Shown here piece after piece: positions 25,742 through 34,591 of a stretch of 62,099 nucleotides of DNA. The notes beneath the pieces were generated by a model that saw nothing but the letters and a program-made list of their open reading frames with translations, was not told where the DNA came from and did no database searches. Positions within the stretch are counted from its first letter, which is position 1; every line of letters starts with the position of its first letter. The stretch is from NCBI RefSeq assembly GCF_027587205.1, contig NZ_JAPDOD010000052.1:1-62099 (forward strand). Direction: 5' to 3'. The position numbers and the translations under genes are program-made. This DNA is from Solirubrobacter ginsenosidimutans (GTDB lineage Bacteria; Actinomycetota; Thermoleophilia; Solirubrobacterales; Solirubrobacteraceae).

Positions 25742-26232
25742 CGAAAGTCAACGACGCCGGGTGGGGGAGGGGGGAGTGGCGCACCGTCCGGGTCTGGCTC
25801 GCCGCGGTCCGCCTTGCGGCTCGGCTCTCATGCCTCGGGTTGTCGCGCCGGGACACCGACAGTTACGGGCCACGGAGACGGAAAGTGTGTCCCGCGCGCG
25901 CCTTGTCCCGGTCGCCATGGTCGACCGTGCGCGTTTGGCGTGCGATGCGCGGGTTTCGATCAGGTTCGCACTGTTCGATGTGGCGCGTCGGTGGGGGTGC
26001 GGCACCAGAGCGTCCTGACAGGAAGCTCTCGTTACACACCCCCCGTCGCACCCCCTTGCCGCGGGGGGTGGTCGGCGCGCGTGAGAACGCGCTTTCTGTC
26101 TCCGTGGCCCGTAACTGTCGGTGTCCCGGCGGGGCGTCCCAGCGTGGGCAGGCGGACAAGGCGCGGCGCACGGGAGTCAGACCCGGAGGGTGCATCACTT
26201 CCCCCTCCCCCACCCGGCGCAGTTGACGTTCG
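25742..26232. repeat. ~490-bp gene-free inverted-repeat element
   Basis: The whole gap between two converging genes is an imperfect inverted repeat. Outer arms 25742-25800 and 26174-26232 match at nearly 90%, beginning CGAA(A/C)GTCAAC and then CGCCGGGTGGGGGAGGGGG. A second pair of arms is perfect over 34 bp (25846-25879 and 26098-26131). Parts of the arms between these blocks differ. The spacer of about 218 bp has no convincing gene. The G-runs near the ends could form G-quadruplexes. No target-site duplication is clear. A MITE-like mobile element or a two-sided terminator are the main possibilities. Confidence 0.75.
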
Positions 26233-26252
26233 CCAACCGCGCGCGGCGAAGG

Positions 26253-27833
26253 TCAGCGGGCGAGGTCGAGCTGCTCGGTGAGGCGGGAGAGCTTCTCCGA
26301 GTGATCGGAGAGCTGGGCGACCGAGGCGACGATCTCCTGGGTGGAGGCGTTGGTCTGCTGGGTCGTGGCCGACATCTGCTGGGCGGAGGCGGCGGTCTCT
26401 TCGGCGTAGGTGGCGATGTCCGCCGTGAGCTGGCCGATGCCGCCGAGCTCGACGGTGATGAGGCCGACGGCCCCGTCGATCTCTTCGAGCGTGGCCTTGG
26501 CGCGGCTGAAGCCTTCGGTTCCGACCTGGGTCTGGTCGGCCGCGTTGCGGACGAGCTGGACGGCCTGGTCGGTCTCGCTCTGGATGCCCGCGATCAGCTC
26601 GCCGGCGTCGGCGGCGGAGCGACCGGCGCGCTCGGCCAGCTGGCGGACCTCGTCGGCGACGACCGCGAAGCCCTTGCCGCGCTCACCGGCGCGGGCGGCC
26701 TCGATCGCGGCGTTCAAAGCGAGCAGGTTGGTCTGGCGGGCGATGTCGTGGATGGCCTCGACGATGCCGCCGACCTGCTGCGAGCGGCCGGCGAGCGCGG
26801 TGATCGCCGTGGCGGCGTCCTCGATGCGCTCGCGGGCGTCGTTCAAAGCGGCGGTGGCGCCCATCGCGGCGTCGATGCCGGTGCGGCTGTGCTGGGTCGC
26901 GGTCGCGGCGGCGCTGGAGGCCTGCTCGACGGCGCTGCGGCCCTGGACGGCGACGTCGGCCTGGCGTGCGGACGCCTCGGCGACGCGCGACGCGCTCTCG
27001 GCCATCTCGTTGATCGCCTGGCCGGTCTCGGAGAGGCGCACGTTCATCGTCGTGCACATGTCCTGCACCTCGAACGTCGAGGCGCCGAACGTCTGCAGCG
27101 TGTCGTGCATCTGGTTGCGCACGTTGCCGAAGAGATCGGAGATGTCGCGGCCGGCACCGGCCTCGCCCATCATCTTCAGGTTCACGCCCATCGACGCGAA
27201 CGTGTCGTAGTAGAAGGCCTCGACGATGGCCTGGGAGTCGTAGTTGAAGATCCGGCTCAGCGCGCGCTCGGCGGAGGCTAGGACCTGGTAGTCGACGCCG
27301 GCGCCCTTGCGCCCGAACGTCTTCTTCCCCAGCCGTGCCGGCTCCGGCACGTCGACGGCCATCGCGTCGTGGACGAGGTCGATGAACACGGGGTACGTGC
27401 CGAGGAACCACTTCAGCGGCAGGTTGATCTTGCTGTGCAGCGCGCCGACGCCGAGGAGCCCCTCGAAGTACTTCACGCCGAAGCCGCCCGGCCGCCCGGC
27501 CTCCTTGAAGATGTCCTTGAAATGGCCGGCCTGAGCGGAGCCCCAGCCCTTCTTGAGGGCGTCGATGGGCATGTTCTTGGAGCTCGCGTACTCGCGCAGG
27601 AACCCGCCGGAGGCGCCGGCATTGAAGGTGTGCTCGGCAAGGGCCTTGCCGATGGCGTCGGCATTGCGATCGGCCCACGCCTGCATGCCGCTCAACAGCT
27701 CGAACTCGGCGGGCGTCATGCGCATGTAGGACCGGCGCAGTTCGAGCCCGCGCTCGTCGATCTGGTAGATGGAGGCGGCTGAGAGGTTCACGCTCCGGTC
27801 ATCGGCCGAACCAGGGACGACCTGTAGGGCCAA
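26253..27833 (-). CDS. Globin-coupled methyl-accepting chemotaxis protein (HemAT-like)
   Basis: 526 residues, no membrane segment. Residues about 35-190 are a globin-coupled sensor domain: [13 protein letters not shown], then [29 protein letters not shown] with the proximal heme histidine near 133. The rest is an MCP signalling domain with the conserved tip [21 protein letters not shown] followed by [24 protein letters not shown]. It should sense O2 or another gas and signal through CheA/CheW, but no che genes are in the window. The start is uncertain: TTG 27833 or GTG 27790. Confidence 0.85.
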   Translation of the reverse strand: MALQVVPGSADDRSVNLSAASIYQIDERGLELRRSYMRMTPAEFELLSGMQAWADRNADAIGKALAEHTFNAGASGGFLREYASSKNMPIDALKKGWGSAQAGHFKDIFKEAGRPGGFGVKYFEGLLGVGALHSKINLPLKWFLGTYPVFIDLVHDAMAVDVPEPARLGKKTFGRKGAGVDYQVLASAERALSRIFNYDSQAIVEAFYYDTFASMGVNLKMMGEAGAGRDISDLFGNVRNQMHDTLQTFGASTFEVQDMCTTMNVRLSETGQAINEMAESASRVAEASARQADVAVQGRSAVEQASSAAATATQHSRTGIDAAMGATAALNDARERIEDAATAITALAGRSQQVGGIVEAIHDIARQTNLLALNAAIEAARAGERGKGFAVVADEVRQLAERAGRSAADAGELIAGIQSETDQAVQLVRNAADQTQVGTEGFSRAKATLEEIDGAVGLITVELGGIGQLTADIATYAEETAASAQQMSATTQQTNASTQEIVASVAQLSDHSEKLSRLTEQLDLAR

Positions 27834-27869
27834 TCCGCTGGACGTTCGTACGAAGAGTGGCGACGTGCC

Positions 27870-28733
27870 TCAGGAGGCGGGCGAATCGTCGTCCCACAGC
27901 GGCGGATGCTCCGCGGGACGGCGCTGGCGGCGGGTTCGCGCCTCGGGCGGATCATCGGGCAACCGCGTGGTCTTGGCGCGCGAGGGGTCGTCGAAGAGCC
28001 GCGAGGCGCGCTCGTCCGAAGGGTCGGGCAGGCGCGAGGTGCGATCGTCCGACGGATCGGGCAGGCGCGAGGTGCGATCGTCCGACGGATCGGGCAGACG
28101 GGTCGTCCGTTCCTCCGAGCGATCGGGGAGCCGCGTCGTCGGATCCTGCGGCTCTCCCTCCCACGACGGGCGGTCGCGCAGCATCTCGGTGACCGCGGTC
28201 GCGTCACGGGGCCGGCGCTCCGGCCGGCGATCGCGCTCGCCGCGCGGCGGGGGAGCGACCCACCCGTCGTCGTCGGCGACCGGGTTGGGCGGCTCGGGCG
28301 CGTGCACCGCGCGCACGCGCGCGCCCGCGACGATCAGCCCACCCGCGCAGATCAGCGCCACGAACAGGCCCCACTGGATGCCGAGGTCGACGCCGACGCC
28401 GTGCACCGCGGGCCGGTCGAACATCCGCCAGACGAGCAGCAGCACCGCCCACCCGCCCGCGATCGTGATCGCGACCCCGTCCCCGCCCGGCAGGTGGAAC
28501 GCCTTCTGCTGCGAGCGCGCCCAGACCAGGAACAGGACGGCGAACGAGACCAGCAGGATCGCGGCCTCGACGAACGTGAAGACGCCGAGCGCCGAGACGT
28601 TGCCCTGAACGATCTTGCCCCCCTGCGGCACCGACTTCTGATACCAGGGCAGCACCATCGACACCGCGAGGGCGATCGCCGCCAGCCCGGCCAGCTGCAT
28701 CTCCTTGGAGACGCTGGCGAGTCGCGAGCTCAT
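27870..28733 (-). CDS. Hypothetical membrane protein with C-terminal tandem repeats
   Basis: 287 residues. Four membrane helices lie in the first 170 residues (LAGLAAIALAVSMVLPW, GVFTFVEAAILLVSFAVLFLVW, VAITIAGGWAVLLLVW, WGLFVALICAGGLIVAG). A long charged cytoplasmic tail contains an 11-residue repeat with consensus RLPDPSDDRTS, about six copies. I recognise no family. It is the last gene of the ArsA-type operon (ATGA overlap with the gene before), which suggests a role with that ATPase. Confidence 0.65.
   Translation of the reverse strand: MSSRLASVSKEMQLAGLAAIALAVSMVLPWYQKSVPQGGKIVQGNVSALGVFTFVEAAILLVSFAVLFLVWARSQQKAFHLPGGDGVAITIAGGWAVLLLVWRMFDRPAVHGVGVDLGIQWGLFVALICAGGLIVAGARVRAVHAPEPPNPVADDDGWVAPPPRGERDRRPERRPRDATAVTEMLRDRPSWEGEPQDPTTRLPDRSEERTTRLPDPSDDRTSRLPDPSDDRTSRLPDPSDERASRLFDDPSRAKTTRLPDDPPEARTRRQRRPAEHPPLWDDDSPAS
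28024..28096. repeat. 33-bp tandem repeat inside the membrane-protein gene
   Basis: Two identical 33-bp units (28024-28056, 28057-28089) plus 7 bp of a third; the protein repeat extends further in degenerate form on both sides. The period is 11 codons, so unit gain or loss keeps the frame. Confidence 0.9.
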
Positions 28734-29074
28734 CGGATCGGGATGTCCTCCACTTCGCGTTCGCCGGAGGACGGGCGATCGAGCCGCTCGATCGTGTAGT
28801 CGAGCACGGCGCGCAGCGCGACCAGCAGCTCGCGCAGCGCGTCGGAGAGCTGGCGGGCGAGCTCGGGCGGCAGGTGACCGCGCAGCCCGTCGACCATCGC
28901 GATCAGCGCGCTCAGGTCCGGAAACGCGTGGCTCGAAGGCGGCGGCGGACCGTTGCCCCACCCGTTGGGCGGGAGCTCGCTCGTCGCCTCGCGCACCGCC
29001 TCCTCGGCGCGCGCCTGCGCCTCGCGCACGAGCTTCTCGGCCGCCTCGTAGGTCTCGCGATCGGGCTCAGACAT
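28730..29074 (-). CDS. Hypothetical small helical protein
   Basis: 114 residues. An N-terminal charged helix (DRETYEAAEKLVREAQARAEEAVREAT), a proline-rich linker (NGPPPPS), then a helical region with leucine heptads (LSALIAMVDGLRGHLPPELARQLSDALRELLVALRAVLDYT). No membrane segment and no known family. It overlaps both neighbours (8 bp with the ArsA-like gene, 4 bp with the membrane protein), so it is part of that complex or pathway. Confidence 0.65.
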   Translation of the reverse strand: MSEPDRETYEAAEKLVREAQARAEEAVREATSELPPNGWGNGPPPPSSHAFPDLSALIAMVDGLRGHLPPELARQLSDALRELLVALRAVLDYTIERLDRPSSGEREVEDIPIR

Positions 29075-30236
29075 CCTCGAACCCCACGACCAGCGAGCCT
29101 TCCTCGAGCACCGCGGAGATCGGCTTGAAGCCGGCCAAAGCGCCCGGGAGGACGATCGTGCGCTTGTGCCCGTCCACGCGCACGACGAGCTCGAGCCCGA
29201 TCTTCTTCAGCGAGATGTCCCCGCGCTGGGCGAACGGCAGGTCCAGCCGCAGCGACGCGCCGCCGTCGGTGACGGTGAGCTCCTGGGTGAGCCGGTCGTG
29301 CAGGACGGCGGCCGGGTCGGTGTCGGCGAAGATCGCGGCGCCCAGCTCGTCCAGCCGCTCCTCCCCGATCACCTCCGACGCGAAGTAGGGCGCCTTCAGG
29401 ACAGGTACGGCGAACGCGGAGGCGACCAGATCCAGCTGCTCCTGCTGGACGGCGTGCCAGGCGCCGAAGTACCCCTCGGAGAGCTCGTCCGGGAAGACGC
29501 GGTTCACGACCACCGCGTCGGTCAGATACCCGTAGAGGTTGAGGTACGTGTACGTGCGCATCGCCTCGGCCACGACCATGCGATCCGGCGTCATCACCAG
29601 CCGCATCGATACGCGCGAGGCGTCGCGCAGCAGGTCGTGCATCGCGACCAGGTTGCCGACCAGGCGCTGGATCTCCGCGACGACCTTCTCGTCGGGCAGC
29701 TGGATGTCGAGGAACATGCGCGCGAACGGCCGTGCGGCGGAGAGCATCGTCTGCTCCTTACCCAGCACCTTGTCCAGCCACCAACGGGCGGCGTCGGGGA
29801 AGGAGAGGAGCCGCAGCGTCTCGCCGGTGGGCGCGCAGTCGACGACGATCGCGTCCCACTCGCCCGATTCGACGTGCGCCTTGAGGACGAGCAGCGAGAA
29901 CAGCTCGTCGCCGCCGGGCGGAACGGTCAGCTCCTCGGCGGCGATCCGGTCCACGCCGCGCTCCATCAGCAGCCCGCCGAGCCACTCCGAGACCGCGCTC
30001 CAGTGGTGCTCGAGCTGATCCTGGGCGAGGACCTGCTGGGCGTGCAGGTGCTCGGCGACCTGCGTGGGCTCGCCGCCGATCTCGGTCTGGAGCGCATCGG
30101 CGAGCGAATGCGCCGGATCGGTGGAGAGGACGAGCGTGCGGGCGCCGCCGGCCGCGATCCGCCGCGCGGTGGCCGCGGCGACCGACGTCTTGCCGACGCC
30201 GCCCTTGCCCGTGTAAAGAATGGTCCGCGGCCGCAC
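29067..30236 (-). CDS. ArsA/Get3-family ATPase
   Basis: 389 residues. Deviant Walker A GKGGVGKTS (residues 10-18), switch I STDPAHSLADAL, switch II VVDCAPTGETLRLL, and NRVFPDE for the adenine. The last 70 residues (LRLDLPFAQRGDISLKKIGLELVVRVDGHKR) form the HSP20-like domain found in bacterial ArsA-type proteins. No arsenite-binding cysteine pattern and no arsB or arsR are near, so a chaperone role like Get3 (handling membrane proteins) fits better than arsenite export. First gene of a three-gene overlapping unit. Confidence 0.85.
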   Translation of the reverse strand: MRPRTILYTGKGGVGKTSVAAATARRIAAGGARTLVLSTDPAHSLADALQTEIGGEPTQVAEHLHAQQVLAQDQLEHHWSAVSEWLGGLLMERGVDRIAAEELTVPPGGDELFSLLVLKAHVESGEWDAIVVDCAPTGETLRLLSFPDAARWWLDKVLGKEQTMLSAARPFARMFLDIQLPDEKVVAEIQRLVGNLVAMHDLLRDASRVSMRLVMTPDRMVVAEAMRTYTYLNLYGYLTDAVVVNRVFPDELSEGYFGAWHAVQQEQLDLVASAFAVPVLKAPYFASEVIGEERLDELGAAIFADTDPAAVLHDRLTQELTVTDGGASLRLDLPFAQRGDISLKKIGLELVVRVDGHKRTIVLPGALAGFKPISAVLEEGSLVVGFEDV

Positions 30237-30248
30237 GAACCACCCAGT

Positions 30249-31604
30249 CTACGTTCGCCGCTTGACCGTCACCTCACCGGTGGCGGAAGCCGTGTTCCCG
30301 GCGAGATCCGTCGCCGTCACCGTCATCGAGTAGGCGCCCGTCTTCTTCGGCGCCGTCCAGGTCAAGGTCTTCGTCCCGCGCCCCAGAACGCCGGGCGCCA
30401 TCGTCGCGACGACCGTCGTCCCGCGCATGACCTTGACCGTGATCCGCGAGATCTTCGAGAGCTTGAAGCGCAGCGTGCCGGTCTTTCGTGCCGTCAGGGT
30501 CCGCGGCAGCACCGACAGGACCGGCGCGACGGTCAGATACTGGGTGAAGTGCTGTGCGGCGCTGCAGTACTGGATCGTCGCCGTGCGCTTGCACAGCTGG
30601 GTCAGGAAGTCGCGCAGGAGCTTGTGATAGCCGAGGTCGGACTCGGTCTGGCTGGATCCACGGGAATACAGCGACCAGGCGCCGGTGTCGAACGTCGGCA
30701 CCTCCTTGCGCGCCGCGACGTCACCCGCGTCGAACAGGGCGCGCGCCGTCGGGTCGCCCGTGAGCGCGGCGAAGTCATAGAGCCCGACCAGCGACTGGAC
30801 GAAGCCGTTGATGATGAAGAGGTTCGGCAGCCCGGAGTACTGCAGGTAGTGCGCGCCGTCGTCGGCGGGCACGCGCACACCCGCCGGGGGAGCGGTCTCG
30901 AAGATCCCGAGCCCCCGCAACGCGATCGGGAAGACGTCCGCCTGGCGCTGCAGGCGGGTCGCGGAGCGCGCCATCGCCTGCAGCCCGGTGCCCTGCGCGA
31001 GCGAGGAAACCCACGGCGGGTTCTGGCCGTCGAAGGGGAAGAGGTACTCCCACGCGAGCCCGCCCGCGCGCTCTGTCGCGAGCGGGAGCGCCTCGTCCAG
31101 CAGCGCGCCGGCGCGCGTGTCGTAGCGCTTTCCGCCGGTCCAGTAGCCGTTGAGCTTGCCGAACGTCGCGAGCCACTGGATCTGCAGCCCGTGCCCGGGG
31201 TAGAGCTGGAAGACGAGCTCGGAGCCGGGGAAGCTGAGCCGCGCGCCGCCCGCGAGCAGCGGCTGCGACGCCCAGTACTCGCGGTTGCGCTGGAGCGTGA
31301 GAAAGAGCGCGGGGAGCCGGCTCGGCGTGGCGAAGGATCCGCGCGCGGCCATGCCGTCGAGGTCCTTGACGACCCCGCCGAGCTCGAGCTTGCGGGTGCC
31401 CGTGAGCTTGGCCGCGGTGGCCTTGGCGTCGTCGTAGATCGCCCGGTCGGCGGCGGCCGCCTCCGGGGTCAGCTTGCCCTCGGCGGCCAGCCGTTTGAGC
31501 TCCCCTGCGACCGTCGGAGGCTTGGCCGCTTGAGCGGTCGCCGCCGCGGAAACACTGCACAAAATCGATACAAAGGCGCAACAAAGACTGCGTCGTAGGC
31601 GCAT
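30249..31604 (-). CDS. Secreted D-glucuronyl C5-epimerase-like protein
   Basis: 451 residues. Signal peptide (CCAFVSILCSVSAAATAQA). The middle part has the C5-epimerase C-terminal domain features: FQLYPGHGLQIQWLATFGKLN, WEYLFPFDGQNPPWVSSLAQGTGLQAMARS, YLQYSGLPNLFIINGFVQSLVGLYDF, FDTGAWSLYS and GYHKLLRDFLTQL. The last 90 residues are an Ig-like/bacterial adhesion domain (GAYSMTVTATDLAGNTAS). In animals the family epimerises glucuronate in heparan; in bacteria the polysaccharide substrate is unknown. Extracellular. Confidence 0.75.
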   Translation of the reverse strand: MRLRRSLCCAFVSILCSVSAAATAQAAKPPTVAGELKRLAAEGKLTPEAAAADRAIYDDAKATAAKLTGTRKLELGGVVKDLDGMAARGSFATPSRLPALFLTLQRNREYWASQPLLAGGARLSFPGSELVFQLYPGHGLQIQWLATFGKLNGYWTGGKRYDTRAGALLDEALPLATERAGGLAWEYLFPFDGQNPPWVSSLAQGTGLQAMARSATRLQRQADVFPIALRGLGIFETAPPAGVRVPADDGAHYLQYSGLPNLFIINGFVQSLVGLYDFAALTGDPTARALFDAGDVAARKEVPTFDTGAWSLYSRGSSQTESDLGYHKLLRDFLTQLCKRTATIQYCSAAQHFTQYLTVAPVLSVLPRTLTARKTGTLRFKLSKISRITVKVMRGTTVVATMAPGVLGRGTKTLTWTAPKKTGAYSMTVTATDLAGNTASATGEVTVKRRT

Positions 31605-31625
31605 TTCTCAATGCTAGGCTCGGCC

Positions 31626-32723
31626 GTGCCGATGACCCGCAGTCTCCGTTGCATCGTGCCGTTGGTCGCCGTTCTCATGCTCGCTTCGTGCGGCGGTGAG
31701 AGCAGCGAGCAACCCGACCCGGCGCAGCGCGCGAGCGCTTCGACGGACGTCAACTCGCTGCTGAAGACGACGTTCGCCAACGTCTCCAAGATGCACTCGG
31801 CGACGGTCGACCTGAAGGTGCAGATCACCCCGCGCGGCGCGAAGGCGTCCGACGGTCCGGTCAGCGCGCATCTCTCCGGCCCGTTCGCGAGCCAGGGCGC
31901 CAACAAGCTGCCGAAGTTCGCCTTCACGGCGGAGCTGCAGTCGGGCGGGCAGAGCTTCAACGCCGGCGCGTCCTACGACGGGTCGAAGGCCTACGTCTCG
32001 CTGATGGGCACGCCCTACGTGGTCTCCGACCTCGTCACGAAGCAGTTCGTGGCGGGCTACGAGCAGTCGCTCAAGACGCGCCAGAAGGCGCAAGGCGGCC
32101 TGGTGCTCGGCAGCCTCGGCATCGACTTCACGAAGTGGCTGCCGGACGCCAAGAACGAGGGCGAGACCCAGGTCGGGGACGCCAAGACGATCAAGCTCTC
32201 CGGCAACGCCGACGTCAAGCAGGTCATCGCCGACCTGGAGAAGATCACCGAGAAGGCGTCCGCGCTCAACGTCCCCGGCACCGGCGGGCGGATCCCGCAG
32301 AAGCTCACGCCGGAGCAGAAGGCCGCGGCCGAGGCCGCGATCAAGGGGCTGACGGTGACGGTCTACACCGGCGCCGACGACACGATCCTGCGCCGGCTGA
32401 CGGTCGATGCCGACCTCCAGGACGCCGCCGCGAAGATCGACGCGGGCGTCCTGCTCGATCTCACGTTCACCAAGGTGGGTCAGGAGCAGACGATCACCGC
32501 TCCCTCTAACCCGAAGCCCTTCACGGAGTTGCTGAAGGCGGTCGACGCGTCCGGTCTCGCCAACCTCGGCCTCGGCGGTGCCGCCCCGGGCGGCGGCACC
32601 GACTCCACCGTTCCGAACAGCTCGACGACGCCCAACAACGTCGACAAGTACGCGACCTGCATCGAGCAGGCCAACGGCGACAAGGCGAAAGCCCGTAAGT
32701 GCGCCGACTTGTTGACCGGGTAA
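31626..32723 (+). CDS. Lipoprotein of the LppX/LprAFG type
   Basis: 365 residues. Lipobox LMLASC near residue 20. The mature part resembles LppX/LprAFG lipid carriers: TDVNSLLKTTFANVSKMHSATVDLKVQI, AYVSLMGTPYVV, VYTGADDTILRRLTVDADL. These proteins have a hydrophobic cavity and carry lipids across the envelope. A C-terminal low-complexity stretch (GGAAPGGGTDSTVPNSSTTPNN) precedes a final CIEQANGDKAKARKC segment with two cysteines. GTG 31626 is used because TAGGCT (31615-31620) ends 5 nt before it; ATG 31632 is the alternative. Confidence 0.7.
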   Translation: MPMTRSLRCIVPLVAVLMLASCGGESSEQPDPAQRASASTDVNSLLKTTFANVSKMHSATVDLKVQITPRGAKASDGPVSAHLSGPFASQGANKLPKFAFTAELQSGGQSFNAGASYDGSKAYVSLMGTPYVVSDLVTKQFVAGYEQSLKTRQKAQGGLVLGSLGIDFTKWLPDAKNEGETQVGDAKTIKLSGNADVKQVIADLEKITEKASALNVPGTGGRIPQKLTPEQKAAAEAAIKGLTVTVYTGADDTILRRLTVDADLQDAAAKIDAGVLLDLTFTKVGQEQTITAPSNPKPFTELLKAVDASGLANLGLGGAAPGGGTDSTVPNSSTTPNNVDKYATCIEQANGDKAKARKCADLLTG

Positions 32724-32772
32724 CAGACTCACCCCGCGCTCACGTGCCTCGGCCTCGTATGCTGCCGCAGCG

Positions 32773-33906
32773 GTGAGCGAGGCCACGAGCCCTACCAACC
32801 TGCGGCAGTTCCTGTTCAGCGGACAGGGGTGGCCGTACCTCCTCGTCCCGTTCATCGCGGTCGCGATCGTCCTCGACCAGATCGGGGCGAACTCGACCAT
32901 CATCTTCTTCTCCTCCGCGCTCGGCGTCGTGCCGACCGCCGCGCTGATGGGAAGGGCGACCGAGGAGCTCGCGCACCGCGCCGGCCCGGGGATCGGCGGC
33001 CTGCTCAACGTGACGTTCGGCAACGCGCCGGAGCTGATCATCGCCCTCTTCGCCCTCAACAAGGGCCTGCAGGAGGTCGTCAAAGCCTCGATCATCGGTT
33101 CGATCCTCGGCAACCTGCTGCTCGTCATGGGCGCCGCGTTCCTGATCGGCGGGTGGGGGCGCGAGCGCAACAAGTTCGTCGCCGAGGCCGCCTCCGCGCA
33201 GGCCACGATGCTGCTGCTGGCCGTGGTCGCGCTGATCCTGCCCGCGATGTTCCTGCTCGCGCGCGGGGGCGAGCTGCCGCAGCTGGGCGACGAGGCGACG
33301 AACTTCCCCTCCAGCGTCGAGCACATGTCGTTCGCGGTGGCGATCGTCCTGCTGTGCTCCTACTTCGCGGGCCTGTGGTTCTCGCTCAAGACCCACCGCG
33401 ACGTCTTCAACCCGGACACCGAGCACGAGGACGTCGCCGCGCAGGCGTGGAGCCTCAGGAAGAGCATCGGCCTGCTCGCGATGGCGGGCGTGGCCGTCGG
33501 CGTCATGTCGGAGATCCTCGTCGGCTCGATCGAGGAGGCGTCGGAGGGCATTGGCCTCTCGCCGTTCTTCGTCTCGCTGATCATCGTCGCGATCGTCGGC
33601 AACGCCGCTGAGCACTGGGTCGCCGTCTACTTCGCCGCCCGCAACAAGATGGACATCGCGATCGCCATCGCGATCGGCTCGAGCGCCCAGATCGCGCTCT
33701 TCGTGATGCCCGTGCTGGTGCTGCTGAGCTTCGTGATCGGCCCGTTCCCGCTCTCGCTGGAGTTCAGCGGGCTGGAGCTGGGGGCAATCCTGCTCGCGGT
33801 GCTGATCGCGTCACACGTCTCCCAGGACGGCGAATCGACCTGGTTCGAGGGCGTCCAGCTCCTCGCGGTCTACGTCGTCCTGGGCGTCGTGTTCTACTTC
33901 GTCTGA
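32773..33906 (+). CDS. cax: Ca2+/H+ antiporter (CAX family)
   Basis: 377 residues, about 11 membrane helices. Both halves carry the CaCA alpha-repeats: LLNVTFGNAPELIIALFAL and IVAIVGNAAEHWVAVYFA, with the acidic residues that bind the cation. An acidic loop (DVFNPDTEHEDVAAQAW) separates the halves. It should export Ca2+ in exchange for protons. GTG 32773 follows TATGCT (32758-32763) by 9 nt. Confidence 0.9.
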   Translation: MSEATSPTNLRQFLFSGQGWPYLLVPFIAVAIVLDQIGANSTIIFFSSALGVVPTAALMGRATEELAHRAGPGIGGLLNVTFGNAPELIIALFALNKGLQEVVKASIIGSILGNLLLVMGAAFLIGGWGRERNKFVAEAASAQATMLLLAVVALILPAMFLLARGGELPQLGDEATNFPSSVEHMSFAVAIVLLCSYFAGLWFSLKTHRDVFNPDTEHEDVAAQAWSLRKSIGLLAMAGVAVGVMSEILVGSIEEASEGIGLSPFFVSLIIVAIVGNAAEHWVAVYFAARNKMDIAIAIAIGSSAQIALFVMPVLVLLSFVIGPFPLSLEFSGLELGAILLAVLIASHVSQDGESTWFEGVQLLAVYVVLGVVFYFV

Positions 33907-33907
33907 C

Positions 33908-34216
33908 CTAGAACTCGTCCGGGTCGGGCTCGAGCTCGTCCTCTTCGTCGGCCTCGTCCTCGTCGGGGTCCTCAGGCGTGGAGGACCGGGCGCGGCGGGT
34001 CTCGAAGGCCTCGACGACCTCGTCGCGCTTGTGCTCGTCGATCGCGGGATCGTCGCCGAGCAGGATCCACTCGGCGCCTTCCTCCTCATCCTCGATCAGC
34101 TCGAGGTCGACGTGGGCGGAGTCGTCGACCACGAGGACGATCTCGGTCTCTGGGTTGAAATAGGTGCCCGGACGGGTGAGGAGCTCGTCAACGTCGAAGC
34201 GGCGCAGGGCAGGCAT
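33908..34216 (-). CDS. Hypothetical acidic protein
   Basis: 102 residues, strongly acidic C-terminus (TPEDPDEDEADEEDELEPDPDEF). The first 60 residues look like a small beta-rich domain (RPGTYFNPETEIVLVVDDSAHVDLELI). No known family. It converges with the antiporter gene, 1 bp apart. Confidence 0.6.
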   Translation of the reverse strand: MPALRRFDVDELLTRPGTYFNPETEIVLVVDDSAHVDLELIEDEEEGAEWILLGDDPAIDEHKRDEVVEAFETRRARSSTPEDPDEDEADEEDELEPDPDEF

Positions 34217-34226
34217 GGCCGGGAGG

Positions 34227-34502
34227 CTACCCGTCCTGACCGGATAGGCGCCTTTCGACCTCGCTCTCGACGTCCAAAGGGGGGATCCCGCGGGCCACGC
34301 GGCGGGCGTTGCGAGCCTCGACGAAGGCTCGGACCTCGTCCCGGATCGAACCCTCGTCCGCGCGCTCCGCTTCGTGGTCGAACGTGATCGTCGAGCGACC
34401 GATGTGGTCGTAAGCGCCGCGGCTGAAGAGCACGGTGGCGACGCCGACGAGCCCGCCGACGACGACGACGGCCACGATCACGATCGGTAGCGCATCCTGC
34501 AC
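34227..34502 (-). CDS. Hypothetical membrane-anchored protein
   Basis: 91 residues. One N-terminal membrane helix (LPIVIVAVVVVGGLVGVATVLF), then a soluble charged helix pair (RDEVRAFVEARNARRVARG, VESEVERRLSG). Function unknown. GTG start at 34502; 10 bp upstream of the acidic-protein gene on the same strand. Confidence 0.6.
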   Translation of the reverse strand: MQDALPIVIVAVVVVGGLVGVATVLFSRGAYDHIGRSTITFDHEAERADEGSIRDEVRAFVEARNARRVARGIPPLDVESEVERRLSGQDG

Positions 34503-34514
34503 TTCAGTTCATTG

Positions 34515-34566
34515 TGGACTTCGCGTCAATAGCGGGTACCATAGGACGTGTTGACTGACCAGTCAA
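34515..34566 (+). promoter_or_regulatory. Promoter and TetR-type operator of the acyl-CoA dehydrogenase gene
   Basis: TGGACT (34515-34520), 16-bp spacer, TACCAT (34537-34542), then the near-perfect palindrome TTGACTGACCAGTCAA (34551-34566; 7-bp arms, 2-bp centre) about where transcription starts. AAGGAG lies 7 nt before the ATG. The regulator is not adjacent; a TetR-type fatty-acid regulator is likely. Confidence 0.65.
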
Positions 34567-34591
34567 TCGTGAGCTGGCAAGGAGTTTTGAG

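Noticed and set aside
25761..26226. Small reading frames on both strands inside the inverted-repeat element
   Set aside because: They begin and end in the repeat arms, give the same peptides on opposite strands, and have no coding-like composition or family match. They are by-products of the repeat.
29067..30236. Arsenic resistance operon
   Set aside because: The ATPase belongs to the ArsA/Get3 family, but no arsB, arsR, arsC or arsenite-binding cysteine pattern is present.
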